From assembly GCF_021432085.1 (NCBI RefSeq), contig NZ_CP090366.1, forward strand, positions 744,001-808,000: a stretch of DNA of 64,000 nt, given 5' to 3'. The stretch is from Stutzerimonas kunmingensis (GTDB taxonomy: Bacteria; Pseudomonadota; Gammaproteobacteria; Pseudomonadales; Pseudomonadaceae). A model generated the notes under the pieces. The model did not search any database, was not told the origin of the DNA, and worked only from the letters and a program-made list of their open reading frames with translations. A program made the position numbers and the translations under genes. Positions 1 through 8,532 of this stretch are shown here, piece after piece (positions within the stretch are counted from its first letter, which is position 1; every line of letters begins with the position of its first letter).

Positions 1-494
1 AACTGCTCGAGGGCATCAGTGCCGCGGTGCCGCTGGCGGTGGTCGTCGCGTTGCTGGCGCTGTGGTTTCTCGGCATTTCCCGCGCCGGGTTGTACCTGCG
101 CTTCGTCGATGCCAACCCCCGGGTGGCGGGCGCGGTGGGCGTGCCGGTGCAGAAGATGATCATCGGCACGGTGCTGATCTCTGGCGCCATGGCCGGGATC
201 GCCGGGTTTCTGGTCACGGCGGGGCAGGAGGGGCGGCTGACCCAGTCGTTCTATCAGGGCTACGGCTTCTCCGGCATCCTGATTGCCTTTCTCGCGCGCA
301 ACAATCCGCTGGCCGCGTTAGTGGTAGCACTGCTGATGGCGATGCTCTTCGTCGCCGGGCGCAGCTTGCAGGTGTTCTACCAGATCCCCTTTTCCATGGT
401 GCAGCTCATCCAGGCAATCCTGGTGATCTGCGTCGCCTCCTCGGATTTCTTTATCCGCCACCGTATCCGCCGCGTTCAGGGAGGCGAAAGCTGA
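1..494 (+). CDS. ABC transporter permease, BmpA/nucleoside type (5' end outside window)
   Basis: This is the C-terminal 163 residues of an inner-membrane permease; the frame is open to the window edge, so the start lies upstream. The visible part is mostly hydrophobic, with at least four membrane segments. The stretch RFVDANPRVAGAVGVPV resembles the cytoplasmic coupling loop of sugar/nucleoside ABC permeases (BPD_transp_2 family). The stop overlaps the start of the next permease by one base (TGATG), so the two are translationally coupled. The family, read together with its partner, suggests uptake of nucleosides or related compounds. The substrate cannot be read from the sequence. Confidence 0.8.
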   Translation, partial: LLEGISAAVPLAVVVALLALWFLGISRAGLYLRFVDANPRVAGAVGVPVQKMIIGTVLISGAMAGIAGFLVTAGQEGRLTQSFYQGYGFSGILIAFLARNNPLAALVVALLMAMLFVAGRSLQVFYQIPFSMVQLIQAILVICVASSDFFIRHRIRRVQGGES

Positions 495-1420
495 TGGACA
501 TGATCGCCAACTGGCTCGGCAACACACCGGACTTCGCCGTACCTTTTGCCCTCGCGGCGCTGGGGCTGATTCTTACGGAACGCGCCGGCGTGCTGGCCCT
601 CGGCGCCGAAGGGCTGATGTTGGTCGGTGCGTTGGCCGGTATCGGCGCGCAGCTGGCTTACGGCACGCCGGGCATCTCCCTATTCCTGGCCATGGTTGCA
701 GCAGCGGTGGTGTCGTTGCTGTTCGCACTGATGGTACTGGTGCTGCGGATCAACCAGGTGATCGCAGGGTTGGCGCTGGTGTTCTTCTGCCAGGGGCTGA
801 CCGGGCTGCTCGGCACGCTGCTGGACTGGACCAACAAGCCGGTGAAGGGATTGGGCGCGGTCGAGCTGTGGCCGCTGTCGGAGTCGCCGCTCGTGGGCAA
901 AGTCTTCGTGCAGAACCCGCTGGTGTTCATGACGCCGCTGATCTTTCTCGCCGTGGTCTGGTTTCTTACCCGCACCACCACCGGTCTGCGGATGCGTGCG
1001 GTGGGTGAAAACCCCCAGGCGGCCGACGCAGCGGGCATTTCCGTGCTCGGTTATCGGCTGGTGGCGATTCTCGCTGGCTCCGCGCTGATAGGCCTTGCGG
1101 GCGGCTATATCTCGGTGCTCAGCACCAAGTTGTGGATTGCCGACATGACTGGCGGCCGCGGCTGGATCGCCGTGGCGCTGGTGATCTTCGCCCGCTGGTC
1201 ACCCTGGAAGGCCCTGGCCGGTGCGCTGCTGTTCGGCTGCATCGAGGCGCTGATCCCGCATCTGGCCGCTGCCGGGGTGCGTCTGCCGCAGTACTTCGTG
1301 CTGATGACGCCCTACGCCGTGACCCTGGCGGTGATGATCTGGGTTGCCAGCGGCAAGAACGTTTCCGGCAATCAGCCGGGCGCACTGGGTATTCCCTTTA
1401 TCCGCGAGGAGCGCCGCTGA
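494..1420 (+). CDS. ABC transporter permease, BmpA/nucleoside type, second subunit
   Basis: 308-residue hydrophobic protein with about eight to ten predicted membrane segments. The coupling-loop-like stretch GLRMRAVGENPQAADAAGI lies near residues 165-183, as in the second permease of BmpA-type (YufP/YufQ-like) importers. The start is the ATG that overlaps the upstream stop, which is the usual arrangement of this permease pair. The ATP-binding and substrate-binding genes are presumably upstream of the window. The codBA and cynS genes further on hint at a nitrogen or purine/pyrimidine scavenging neighbourhood, but that link is inference. Confidence 0.82.
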   Translation: MDMIANWLGNTPDFAVPFALAALGLILTERAGVLALGAEGLMLVGALAGIGAQLAYGTPGISLFLAMVAAAVVSLLFALMVLVLRINQVIAGLALVFFCQGLTGLLGTLLDWTNKPVKGLGAVELWPLSESPLVGKVFVQNPLVFMTPLIFLAVVWFLTRTTTGLRMRAVGENPQAADAAGISVLGYRLVAILAGSALIGLAGGYISVLSTKLWIADMTGGRGWIAVALVIFARWSPWKALAGALLFGCIEALIPHLAAAGVRLPQYFVLMTPYAVTLAVMIWVASGKNVSGNQPGALGIPFIREERR

Positions 1421-1432
1421 AGGTCACGGCGC

Positions 1433-1813
1433 TCATTGCGCCGGGCTCTGGTCGCTGGAGCGGCAAGTGATCTCCGCGTAGGGCTCGTCCGGCGAATAGT
1501 CCCCAGGCACCCGCTCGGTGCGCTGGGTATTTGGCGCGACGGTGAAAACCGGCGACGCCGAGGTATCCGAGCGCGCGTCATTCGGTACATGGAACTCGCA
1601 GGTGATCTGGCCGCCTGTGCGGTTCATCACCTTCACCGCCCGCACGCCAAGCAGCTGGCCTTCGACCCCTTCGGATTTGGCCGGCACGCCCATCGGACTG
1701 ATCTCCACATCGAGGCCGTTGAGGTGGGTGACCACTTCCGGCGGCGGCGTTTGTGCGAACGCCAGCGGGGCACAGAGCGCCAGACCGCAGGCGAGAAATA
1801 GCTGCTTGCTCAT
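1433..1813 (-). CDS. Small secreted protein of unknown function
   Basis: 126 residues. The chosen ATG follows a good Shine-Dalgarno (GGAGG, 8 nt upstream) and opens a clear Sec signal peptide ending near AFA-QT, so the protein is probably periplasmic. An upstream in-frame start would add 22 residues before the signal peptide and is not favoured. The mature part has two cysteines (in TCEFH and ITCR) that could form a disulfide. I do not recognise a named domain. It is convergent with the ABC permeases, with only 12 bases between. Confidence 0.7.
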   Translation of the reverse strand: MSKQLFLACGLALCAPLAFAQTPPPEVVTHLNGLDVEISPMGVPAKSEGVEGQLLGVRAVKVMNRTGGQITCEFHVPNDARSDTSASPVFTVAPNTQRTERVPGDYSPDEPYAEITCRSSDQSPAQ

Positions 1814-2030
1814 TGAAACCTCCAATATTCGGTCCCCGTTAGAAGAGCTGGCCGGGGGTCGGTTCGATCGCTGCGCCAATCAATGATTGCAAATGATTAG
1901 AAGCGTCAAAAAAATGGTTGGCATGATTTGTGATGGCTCAAAGCCATGATTGATCTTGCCGTGCCATTTGCGCCGTGTTGAACTGCAGCCGTCGCCAATG
2001 TTATGTGCACTCCTTCCGAGGGTGGCTGAA

Positions 2031-3431
2031 GTGACTAGGTATCTGCTTCTGGCGTTGCTGGCATTTGCAGGTGGTGCAGCGGCAACGGCCGATGTAACGC
2101 TCGAGCTCGACGCAGCCGAACGCGACTGGCTGGCCGGCAACCGCTCGGTCAGCATCTGTGTCGACCCGGACTGGCTGCCGTTCGAGATGCTCAATGCCCG
2201 CGGGGAGCATGAAGGGATCGCTGCCGATCTGCTGCGCCTCGTTGCACAACGGGCGGGGCTGCAACTGGATATCGTGGCGACCAGCGACTGGGGCCAGTCG
2301 GTGGCATTCTCCCAGGCCGGCCGCTGCCAGCTGCTCAGCTTCCTCAACCAGACGCCCGTGCGCGATACCTGGCTGATCTTCACCCAGCCGCTGTTCACCG
2401 ACGCCAACGTGGTCATCGCGCGGGAAGATCATCCGTACGTGGCCGATCTGTCTGCTCTCGATGACGTGACCGTCGCGCTGCCGGTCGGCACCTCCGTCGA
2501 GGAAAGCGTGCGGCGGGACTTTCCCCGGTTGCGCGTCATCAGCACCGACACGGATGCCCAGGCGCTGGCGCTGGTGAACGAGCGCAAGGCCGACCTCACC
2601 GTGCGCTCGCTGACCGTGGCTGCCTACACCATTCGCCGCGAAGGCTGGTTCAATCTGAAGATCGCCGGGCAGCTGACGAGTCTCGACAATCAGTTTCGCA
2701 TCGGCGTGCTGAAGAGCGAGCCGGTGCTGCGCGACATCCTGGACAAGGCGATCGCGACGATCACGCCGGGCGAGCTGAACCAGATCGCCAACAGGCATGC
2801 GCCGATTCGCGTCGAGTCGGGCACCGACTACCGTCTGGTCGTGCAGATCGTCGTGGTCTTTTCGGTGATGCTGCTGACCAGCCTGTTCTGGATCGGCCGG
2901 CTGCGTCGGTTGAACGAGCAGCTGCAGGTCAAATCGCAGACCGATCCGCTCACCGGCCTGGCCAACCGCGCCGCCCTGGATCGGCGTTTCGCCAGGGCGC
3001 TGGAGCAGGCGCGGCGTTACAGCCGGCCGCTGTCGATCGTCATGCTGGATATCGACCACTTCAAATCCATCAACGACGAGTTCGGTCACCAGATGGGTGA
3101 CCGCGTGCTCAAGGAGTTTGCCGATCTACTGGTTGGTTGCCTGCGCGGCAGTGATGCCGTGGGCCGCTGGGGTGGCGAAGAGTTCCTTCTGCTGTGCCCG
3201 GAAACCAGCAGCCAGCAGGCCGCGGCGTTTGCCGAGCGCCTGTGCGAGCAGTCGCGGGCGCTGTCTTTCAGTACTGGCCAGACGCAGACCCTCAGCGCCG
3301 GTGTCGCCGAGCTAAACGCGACGGACACAGTGGACAGCCTGCTGCGCCGTGCCGACGCCGCGCTGTATCGGGCCAAGCATGAGGGCCGGGACCGCGTCTG
3401 CTGCCATGCGCCGGACGAGCAGGCAAGCTGA
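2031..3431 (+). CDS. Diguanylate cyclase with periplasmic solute-binding sensor domain
   Basis: The protein starts with a signal peptide or membrane anchor. It is followed by an SBP_bac_3 domain (about residues 25-260), a transmembrane helix (about 270-290) and a C-terminal GGDEF domain. The catalytic motif reads GGEEF near residue 380. RGSD lies five residues before it, matching the RxxD product-inhibition site, so the enzyme should make c-di-GMP and feel feedback. The ligand is probably a small amino-acid-like solute, as is usual for this sensor fold. A GTG start at 2031 is chosen because GAGGG precedes it at good spacing; the ATG at 1998 lacks a ribosome site. Confidence 0.85.
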   Translation: MTRYLLLALLAFAGGAAATADVTLELDAAERDWLAGNRSVSICVDPDWLPFEMLNARGEHEGIAADLLRLVAQRAGLQLDIVATSDWGQSVAFSQAGRCQLLSFLNQTPVRDTWLIFTQPLFTDANVVIAREDHPYVADLSALDDVTVALPVGTSVEESVRRDFPRLRVISTDTDAQALALVNERKADLTVRSLTVAAYTIRREGWFNLKIAGQLTSLDNQFRIGVLKSEPVLRDILDKAIATITPGELNQIANRHAPIRVESGTDYRLVVQIVVVFSVMLLTSLFWIGRLRRLNEQLQVKSQTDPLTGLANRAALDRRFARALEQARRYSRPLSIVMLDIDHFKSINDEFGHQMGDRVLKEFADLLVGCLRGSDAVGRWGGEEFLLLCPETSSQQAAAFAERLCEQSRALSFSTGQTQTLSAGVAELNATDTVDSLLRRADAALYRAKHEGRDRVCCHAPDEQAS

Positions 3432-3441
3432 GTGGCGGTGC

Positions 3442-4272
3442 TCAGTGCTTGCCGGGTTTGCGTAGGCGCACGTAGAGGTCCTTGCCGCCGGTGGCGCTGC
3501 TGCCCCGTGATTCCAGGTCGAAGCGCTTGGGCTGGTTGGCGATCAGGTCGCTGAGCTTCTTGCAGCCATACAGCCGCGGATCGAAGGCGGGGCGGAGCTT
3601 GCTGATGTTCTGTCCGAGGGTGCCCAGCTGAATCCAGTCGTCCTCCTCGGACAGGTCGTCGAGCACCTTTGCGATAAAGTCCACCGGTACCTGCTGACAT
3701 TTGATGGTGTCGCCCTTGTCGCCGGCCTTCGGCGGCTTGCTGGTTTCTTCCACCTGAGCGGCGGCTGCGGCGAGCTTTTCCGATGAGGGTGGCTCGGATG
3801 TCGTTTTGGCGGCATCGGCGCGCAGGATTTCGGTGTAGATGAACTTGTCGCAGGCAGAGACGAAGGGCGAGGGCGTCTTCTGCTCACCAAAGCCATACAC
3901 CGTCAGGCCCTCTTCGCGGATGCGTGCGGCCAGACGAGTGAAGTCGCTGTCGCTGGAAACCAGGCAGAAGCCGTCGAAACGCCGCGTGTAGAGCAGGTCC
4001 ATGGCGTCGATGATCAGCGAGCTGTCGGTGGCGTTCTTGCCCGAGGTGTAGGCGAACTGCTGGATCGGCTGGATCGAGTAGTCGAGCAGCACCTTCTTCC
4101 AGCTGCCGAGGTTGGGTTTGGTCCAGTCGCCGTAGATGCGCTTGACGCTGGCGACCCCGTATTTGGCGATTTCCTCGAACAGCCCTTCGACGATGGCGGC
4201 GGGCGCGTTGTCGGCGTCGATCAGCACGGCGAGGTGCTTCTGCTTGTTCGAACTGTTGGGCTTGCTGGCCAT
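3442..4272 (-). CDS. NYN-domain (LabA/DUF88-like) protein with C-terminal OST-HTH/LOTUS-like domain
   Basis: 276 residues. The N-terminal half is a PIN-like NYN nuclease fold, with LIDADNAP near residues 15-22 and VSSDSDFTRLA near 105-115; these hold the acidic residues expected at a metal site. A low-complexity linker rich in Ala, Glu and Lys follows. The C-terminal part (about 200-276) resembles the OST-HTH/LOTUS RNA-binding fold often joined to NYN domains. It is probably an RNA-processing or RNA-binding protein; the target is unknown. The ATG at 4272 has an upstream GGGAAGAAG ribosome site. It is convergent with the diguanylate cyclase. Confidence 0.78.
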   Translation of the reverse strand: MASKPNSSNKQKHLAVLIDADNAPAAIVEGLFEEIAKYGVASVKRIYGDWTKPNLGSWKKVLLDYSIQPIQQFAYTSGKNATDSSLIIDAMDLLYTRRFDGFCLVSSDSDFTRLAARIREEGLTVYGFGEQKTPSPFVSACDKFIYTEILRADAAKTTSEPPSSEKLAAAAAQVEETSKPPKAGDKGDTIKCQQVPVDFIAKVLDDLSEEDDWIQLGTLGQNISKLRPAFDPRLYGCKKLSDLIANQPKRFDLESRGSSATGGKDLYVRLRKPGKH

Positions 4273-4400
4273 GCTTCTTCCCTGGACTGGAGATCGCCCG
4301 ACCATAACGCCGACCACCGTGCCCTGGCCATAGCGGCGTGCTGCCAACGCCTGCCGAACTCGGTTAGCATGCGCGGCTTTGATCACATGGATTGCGGTGC

Positions 4401-5129
4401 ATGGAACAGCGAGGCACGCTGAAAAGCTGGAACGACCAGAAGGGCTTCGGCTTCATTCGCCCGGAGCAGGGCGGTGAGGATGTCTTCGCGCATATCTCGG
4501 CCGTGCATGGTGAGCGTCGGCCGCTGGTTGGTGATCGTGTGCTCTACGTGTCGGGGCGCGATCCCCAGGGCCGGCTACGTGCCGAGCATCTGCGGCTGGA
4601 TGCGCCGCTGACGCTGGACCAGCCAGCGATTCGCCAGCGCCCGGGCAGTCAGCGCAAGCCGGCCGAGCAACAGACCCGTCCGCGCGCGACGGCGCGGGCC
4701 GCTGGCAAGCCTGCGCGCCAGTTGGTCGCCGGCAACATCCAGCAGCTTCCCCTCAAACTGGTGCTGTTCGGGCTGCTCTGTCTGCTGCCGTTGGCGGGCA
4801 GCCTCCTGCGCCTCGGTGCGGTGTTGCCGTTGGCGATCTATGCCGTCGCCAGCCTGCTGACCTTCGTCCTCTACTGGCGCGACAAGCACAGCGCGCTGAA
4901 GGATCGCTGGCGCACACCGGAAACCACACTGCATTTCTTCGAGCTGGCCGGCGGCTGGCCGGGTGCGCTCGTGGCGCAGCAGGTCTTTCGCCACAAGACC
5001 CGCAAGCTGAGCTATCAGCTGGCGTTCTGGCTGATCGTGGTGCTGCACCAGGCGTTCTGGATCGATCTGCTGTTCGTTGGTAGCGGCTTTACCCGCGAGC
5101 GGCTGGACTGGCTGTTGCGGCTGCTGTGA
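4401..5129 (+). CDS. Cold-shock domain protein fused to DUF1294 membrane domain
   Basis: 242 residues. The N-terminal cold-shock domain (about 1-70) carries the RNP1-like GFGFI and a following DVFAHIS, which bind single-stranded nucleic acid. A basic Arg/Lys/Gln-rich linker follows. The C-terminal half has about three or four membrane segments and the DUF1294 signature YWRDKHSA, with LAGGWPGAL after it. Such fusions are common in pseudomonads, but their role is not established. It is divergent from the NYN gene, with 128 bases between the starts. Confidence 0.82.
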   Translation: MEQRGTLKSWNDQKGFGFIRPEQGGEDVFAHISAVHGERRPLVGDRVLYVSGRDPQGRLRAEHLRLDAPLTLDQPAIRQRPGSQRKPAEQQTRPRATARAAGKPARQLVAGNIQQLPLKLVLFGLLCLLPLAGSLLRLGAVLPLAIYAVASLLTFVLYWRDKHSALKDRWRTPETTLHFFELAGGWPGALVAQQVFRHKTRKLSYQLAFWLIVVLHQAFWIDLLFVGSGFTRERLDWLLRLL

Positions 5130-5136
5130 AACGCGA

Positions 5137-5158
5137 AAGCCCGGCGAATGCCGGGCTT
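5137..5158. terminator. Hairpin between convergent genes
   Basis: Perfect 9-bp stem AAGCCCGGC/GCCGGGCTT with a GAAT loop, right after the stop at 5129 and before the convergent stop at 5176. It could terminate from both sides. There is no long T tract on either strand. Confidence 0.6.
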
Positions 5159-5175
5159 CGGACGAGCATTGCGGC

Positions 5176-5520
5176 TCAGACTTTTCTGACGAACTCGGAC
5201 TTCAGCTTCATCGCGCCGATGCCGTCGATCTTGCAGTCGATGTCGTGGTCGCCGTCGACCAGGCGGATGTTCTTCACCTTGGTGCCGACCTTGACCACCA
5301 GCGACGAGCCCTTGACCTTGAGGTCCTTGATTACCGTGATGGTGTCGCCATCCTGCAGCGTGTTGCCTACCGAGTCCTTGATCACCTTGTCGCTTTCGCT
5401 CGCGGCAGCCGCGCCGTCGGTGGCGGACCACTCATGGGCGCACTCGGGGCAGACCAGCATCTGGCCGTCTTCGTAGGTGTATTCGGAGTTGCATTTGGGG
5501 CAGGGTGGCAGCGAGCTCAC
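5176..5520 (-). CDS. PhnA/YjdM-like zinc-ribbon protein
   Basis: 114 residues. The N-terminus is a zinc ribbon with paired cysteines (CPKC at 7-10 and CPEC near 24-27). The C-terminal PhnA domain contains the typical stretches [20 protein letters not shown] and [12 protein letters not shown]. The family was named after E. coli phnA (now yjdM), but it is not a phosphonoacetate hydrolase and its function is poorly defined. Length and domain order fit full-length family members. It is probably a single-gene unit ending near the hairpin at 5137-5158. Confidence 0.85.
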   Translation of the reverse strand: MSSLPPCPKCNSEYTYEDGQMLVCPECAHEWSATDGAAAASESDKVIKDSVGNTLQDGDTITVIKDLKVKGSSLVVKVGTKVKNIRLVDGDHDIDCKIDGIGAMKLKSEFVRKV

Positions 5521-5639
5521 GGCAGATCCTCAGGGGGCGGGATGCGGAAAGCCGTGCATTGTATAAGGTTTTGTTACAAATTTGGGGCCGCCGTGGAATC
5601 CAGGCTGGCCGGATTCCACGTGGTTTCACGGGGTAGCGC

Positions 5640-6143
5640 TTACTTCACGGCGGTGAGGCGCTCGTTACCAGCGCGTAGCTCGCTGTAGCGATGTTCCAGT
5701 TCGCGGCGGATTTCGCGGCGCTGGTAGGCCTGGGCGAAACGACGCTGCTGTTCAGGCGTCTTCGGGTTGAGCGGCGGTACCGCTACCGGTTTGCCGTCTT
5801 CGCCGAGGGCGACCATGGTGAAGAAGCAGCTGTTGGTATGGCGCACGGTCTTCTCGCGAATGTCTTCGGTGACGACCTTGATGCCGATCTCCATCGAGGT
5901 GGTGCCGGTGTAGTTGACCGAGGCGAGGAAGGTGACCAGTTCGCCAACATGCACCGGCTGGCGGAACACCACCTGATCCACCGAGAGGGTGACGACGTAC
6001 TGCCCGGCGTAGCGGCTGGCGCAGGCGTAGGCGACCTCGTCGAGATACTTGAGCAGCGTGCCGCCATGTACGTTGCCGGAAAAATTGGCTTTGTCCGGCG
6101 TCATCAGCACGGTCATGGTCAGCTCTGCATGTCCATCTAGCAT
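5640..6143 (-). CDS. Acyl-CoA thioesterase, hotdog fold (YciA-like)
   Basis: 167 residues from the chosen ATG. Hotdog-fold motifs are clear: NFSGNVHGGTLLKYLDEVAY near residues 20-39, which contains the active-site region, then VDQVVFRQPVHVG and an HTNSCFFTMVAL strand. The family hydrolyses acyl-CoA thioesters in the cytoplasm. The C-terminus carries a charged, Arg/Glu-rich tail (about 130-167) beyond the core. The frame is open for another 44 codons upstream, but that part does not look like family sequence. The start at 6143 is preceded by GGAG at slightly long spacing. Confidence 0.85.
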   Translation of the reverse strand: MLDGHAELTMTVLMTPDKANFSGNVHGGTLLKYLDEVAYACASRYAGQYVVTLSVDQVVFRQPVHVGELVTFLASVNYTGTTSMEIGIKVVTEDIREKTVRHTNSCFFTMVALGEDGKPVAVPPLNPKTPEQQRRFAQAYQRREIRRELEHRYSELRAGNERLTAVK

Positions 6144-6340
6144 GGGGGTTACGGCTCCTCGGTGGTGAAGGGTTGCTACTTTAGTCGAATGCCTCCTTCC
6201 TGTCTGGCGTTTCCAGCAAAACGCTTCATCGATTTTTTCTATCGTCAATGCGGCAAAGGCGCGCACTTCTGTCATTTGGCGGAAAAAGCGCCAGCTACGG
6301 CATGAGTGTCATATTGCTGTCCTCAGGTCCGGCGGCGACA

Positions 6341-6356
6341 TGTGACGCGGCTCACG
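6341..6356. promoter_or_regulatory. Possible Vfr/CRP-type site
   Basis: TGTGA-CGCGGC-TCACG matches the TGTGA-N6-TCACA consensus at nine of ten arm positions. It lies in the 460-base gap between the thioesterase and the c4-like cytochrome. The gap also holds the MITE-like repeat; I see no gene in it. Binding is inferred from the match only. Confidence 0.35.
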
Positions 6357-6451
6357 GATGGCGCCGGCGCCTCGCACAACAGCACTTTTGTTGACCTGTG
6401 CCGGGGTCCGCTGGCCTCGCGCTTTTTATAGTCGGATGCCCAAAAAATCCT

Positions 6452-6575
6452 AATGGCCTGTGCGGTGAGTGGGTCGAGGCAAGATCGGATGAACATGGCT
6501 CCGAGACAAGGCGCTGCGACACAGTATCGGGGCCATGGGCGCCGAAATTGACCAACTGAACCCTAACAGGCCACT
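6452..6575. mobile_element. MITE-like repeat, copy 1 (124 bp)
   Basis: The ends are imperfect inverted repeats: AATGGCCTGTGCGGTGAGT on the left and, read from the other strand, AGTGGCCTGTTAGGGTTCAGT on the right. TA lies outside each end (TA|ATGGCC...GGCCACT with TA at 6576). A diverged, longer copy in inverted orientation lies at 17569-17730. The element has no coding capacity and sits 28 bases ahead of the c4-like cytochrome start, so it separates that gene from upstream promoter signals. The TA flanks suggest mobilisation by an IS630/Tc1-type transposase, which is inference. Confidence 0.6.
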
Positions 6576-6603
6576 AACTACTTCAAGTAACGGATGCCTC
6601 CTC

Positions 6604-7290
6604 ATGCGTACGCTCGCTCTTGCCCTGCTCGCCTGCTTCGTTCCGCTGACTCATGCCAGCGAGGCGGCCATCGAGCGCTTCAACCAAATCATGGCCGACG
6701 AGCAGCGGCGCGAGCAGGCCAGCCTGGCCGGTCAGGAACGCGCCGTGTTCTGTTCCTACTGCCACGGCGAAACCGGCAACAGCAAGCGCAAGCACATTCC
6801 CAATCTTGCCGGGCAGAATCCGCGATACCTGTTCCATGCCTTCGAGAAGTTCGCCAGCGGCGAGCGCACCGACTTTGTCATGTCCAAGCTGGCGCAAAAC
6901 CTGAGCATGGAGGAGCGGGTGAACATCGCAGTGTTCTTCAGCCAGCAGAAGGTCAATCCGCCCGAGGGCCCGGTGAATGCTGCGTTGCGCGGAAGCGGTG
7001 AGAAGATCTTCCAGACCACCTGCACCGGTTGCCACGGGGCTCATGCCGAAGGCATGGAGACCATGCCGCGCCTGGCCGGGCAGCCCGACGAATACATCCG
7101 CAAGGCGCTGACGCGTTTCCGCGAGAACGACCCGAGCCGCGCCGGCTCGGTAATGATTGGCGTCGCCGCGCAGCTTTCCGCGGCGGACGTGGAGGCGCTG
7201 GCGGCCTATCTGTCGCAGCTGAAGCTGACGCCGGCCGAAGAGATGGCCAACATCAACCGCTTGCGCAAGACAACCGCGGCCGCTCAATAG
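6604..7290 (+). CDS. Di-haem c-type cytochrome, c4-like
   Basis: 228 residues: a Sec signal peptide (cleavage near HAS-EA), then two cytochrome c domains. Haem motifs are CSYCH (residues 50-54) and CTGCH (140-144). Each is followed by a glycine-rich stretch and a later NLAGQ or RLAGQP segment, as in the c4 family. The protein should be periplasmic and move electrons between the bc1 complex and terminal oxidases or reductases. It is not the main P. stutzeri c4 as I know it, because the sequence around the first haem differs, so it is a paralogue. The start is an ATG with a weak ribosome site. The 3' end overlaps codA by 7 bases. Confidence 0.85.
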   Translation: MRTLALALLACFVPLTHASEAAIERFNQIMADEQRREQASLAGQERAVFCSYCHGETGNSKRKHIPNLAGQNPRYLFHAFEKFASGERTDFVMSKLAQNLSMEERVNIAVFFSQQKVNPPEGPVNAALRGSGEKIFQTTCTGCHGAHAEGMETMPRLAGQPDEYIRKALTRFRENDPSRAGSVMIGVAAQLSAADVEALAAYLSQLKLTPAEEMANINRLRKTTAAAQ

Positions 7291-8519
7291 CGCTGAATCT
7301 GCGCCGGCGTGCGGCGCATCAGCACCTCACCGTTGCGCACCGAGAGCAGGGCATGGCCCTGGGTGCGCAACATCTCGTAGTCGTCCGGCGCCGACAGCAC
7401 CAGCAGGCTGGCCGGTCGCCCCACCTCCAGCCCGTAGCGCTCGCCCAGGTTGAGGGTGCGTGCGCTGTTGTCGGTGATCAGGTCCAGGCAGCGCTTGAGG
7501 TCCTCGTAGCCGAGCATGTGGCAGATGTGCAGCCCCGCCTCGAGGATGCGCAGGATGTTGCCGTTGCCCAGCGGGTACCAGGGGTCGACGATGGAATCCT
7601 GGCCGAAGCAGACGTTCATCCCGGCGCGGTCGATCTCGGCCACGCGGGTCAGGCCCCGGCGCTTGGGGTAGGTGTCGAAGCGGCCCTGCAGGTGGATGCT
7701 CTCGGTCGGGCAGGAGACGAAGTTGATCTTCGACAGCTTGAGCAGGCGGAACAGCTTGGAGCAGTAGGCGTTGTCGTAGGAGCCCATTGCCGTGGTGTGG
7801 CTGGCGGTGACCCGCTCGCCCATCTCGCGTACCCGCGCCTCTTCGGCGAGCACTTCGAGAAAGCGCGACTGCGGGTCGTCGGTTTCGTCGCAGTGCACGT
7901 CCACCAGGCAGCCCGTGCGTTCGGCCAGGTCCATGAGGAACTTGATCGAGCTGACGCCCTGGTCGCGGGTGTTCTCGAAGTGCGGAATGCCGCCGACCAC
8001 ATCGGCGCCCATAGCGATCGCCTCGGTCATCAGCTCGCGACCGCCCTTGAACGACTCGATGCCCTCCTGCGGAAAGGCGACGATCTGCAGGTCGATCAGG
8101 TGACGGGTTTCCTCGCGCACCTCGAGCATGGATTTGAGCGCCGACAGCGTCGGGTCGGTAACGTCGACATGGGTGCGCACATGCTGGATGCCATGATCGA
8201 CCAACATGTCGATGGTTTTCTTCGCCCGCGCCTTGGTGTCTTCGTGCGTCACCAGCGCCTTGCGCTCGCCCCAGCGTTCGATGCCTTCGAACAGCGTGCC
8301 GCTCATGTTCCAGGCCGGCTCGCCGGCGGTTAGCGTGGCGTCCAGATGAATGTGCGGTTCGATGAAGGGTGGCACCACCAGATTGCTGGCGGCGTCGATG
8401 TCGCCCTCGTTGGCTTCGGCTGGCGCCTGCTGCGCGCTGATGGCGGCGATGCGCGCGCCGTCCAGTTCGATGCGGTACAGGCCGCTGCGGCCGCGCAGGC
8501 GTGCGTTGAGGATGTTCAT
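7284..8519 (-). CDS. codA: Cytosine deaminase
   Basis: 411-residue amidohydrolase that converts cytosine to uracil and ammonia in the cytoplasm. Metal-site features are visible: HIHLD (HxH) near residues 56-60, HCDETDD near 208-214, the catalytic-region segment ASHTTAMGSYD, and FGQDSIVDPWYP with the metal-binding Asp. Length matches E. coli CodA (about 427). It lies 13 bases after codB, so the order is codB-codA as in enterics. The ammonia released would serve as a nitrogen source. Confidence 0.93.
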   Translation of the reverse strand: MNILNARLRGRSGLYRIELDGARIAAISAQQAPAEANEGDIDAASNLVVPPFIEPHIHLDATLTAGEPAWNMSGTLFEGIERWGERKALVTHEDTKARAKKTIDMLVDHGIQHVRTHVDVTDPTLSALKSMLEVREETRHLIDLQIVAFPQEGIESFKGGRELMTEAIAMGADVVGGIPHFENTRDQGVSSIKFLMDLAERTGCLVDVHCDETDDPQSRFLEVLAEEARVREMGERVTASHTTAMGSYDNAYCSKLFRLLKLSKINFVSCPTESIHLQGRFDTYPKRRGLTRVAEIDRAGMNVCFGQDSIVDPWYPLGNGNILRILEAGLHICHMLGYEDLKRCLDLITDNSARTLNLGERYGLEVGRPASLLVLSAPDDYEMLRTQGHALLSVRNGEVLMRRTPAQIQRY

Positions 8520-8532
8520 AATGGCTCCTTGA

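Noticed and set aside
7029..8333. A 434-codon plus-strand open frame over codA
   Set aside because: It is the antisense of codA: composition is rich in His, Gln, Ala and Val with no domain, and codA shows clear metal-site motifs.
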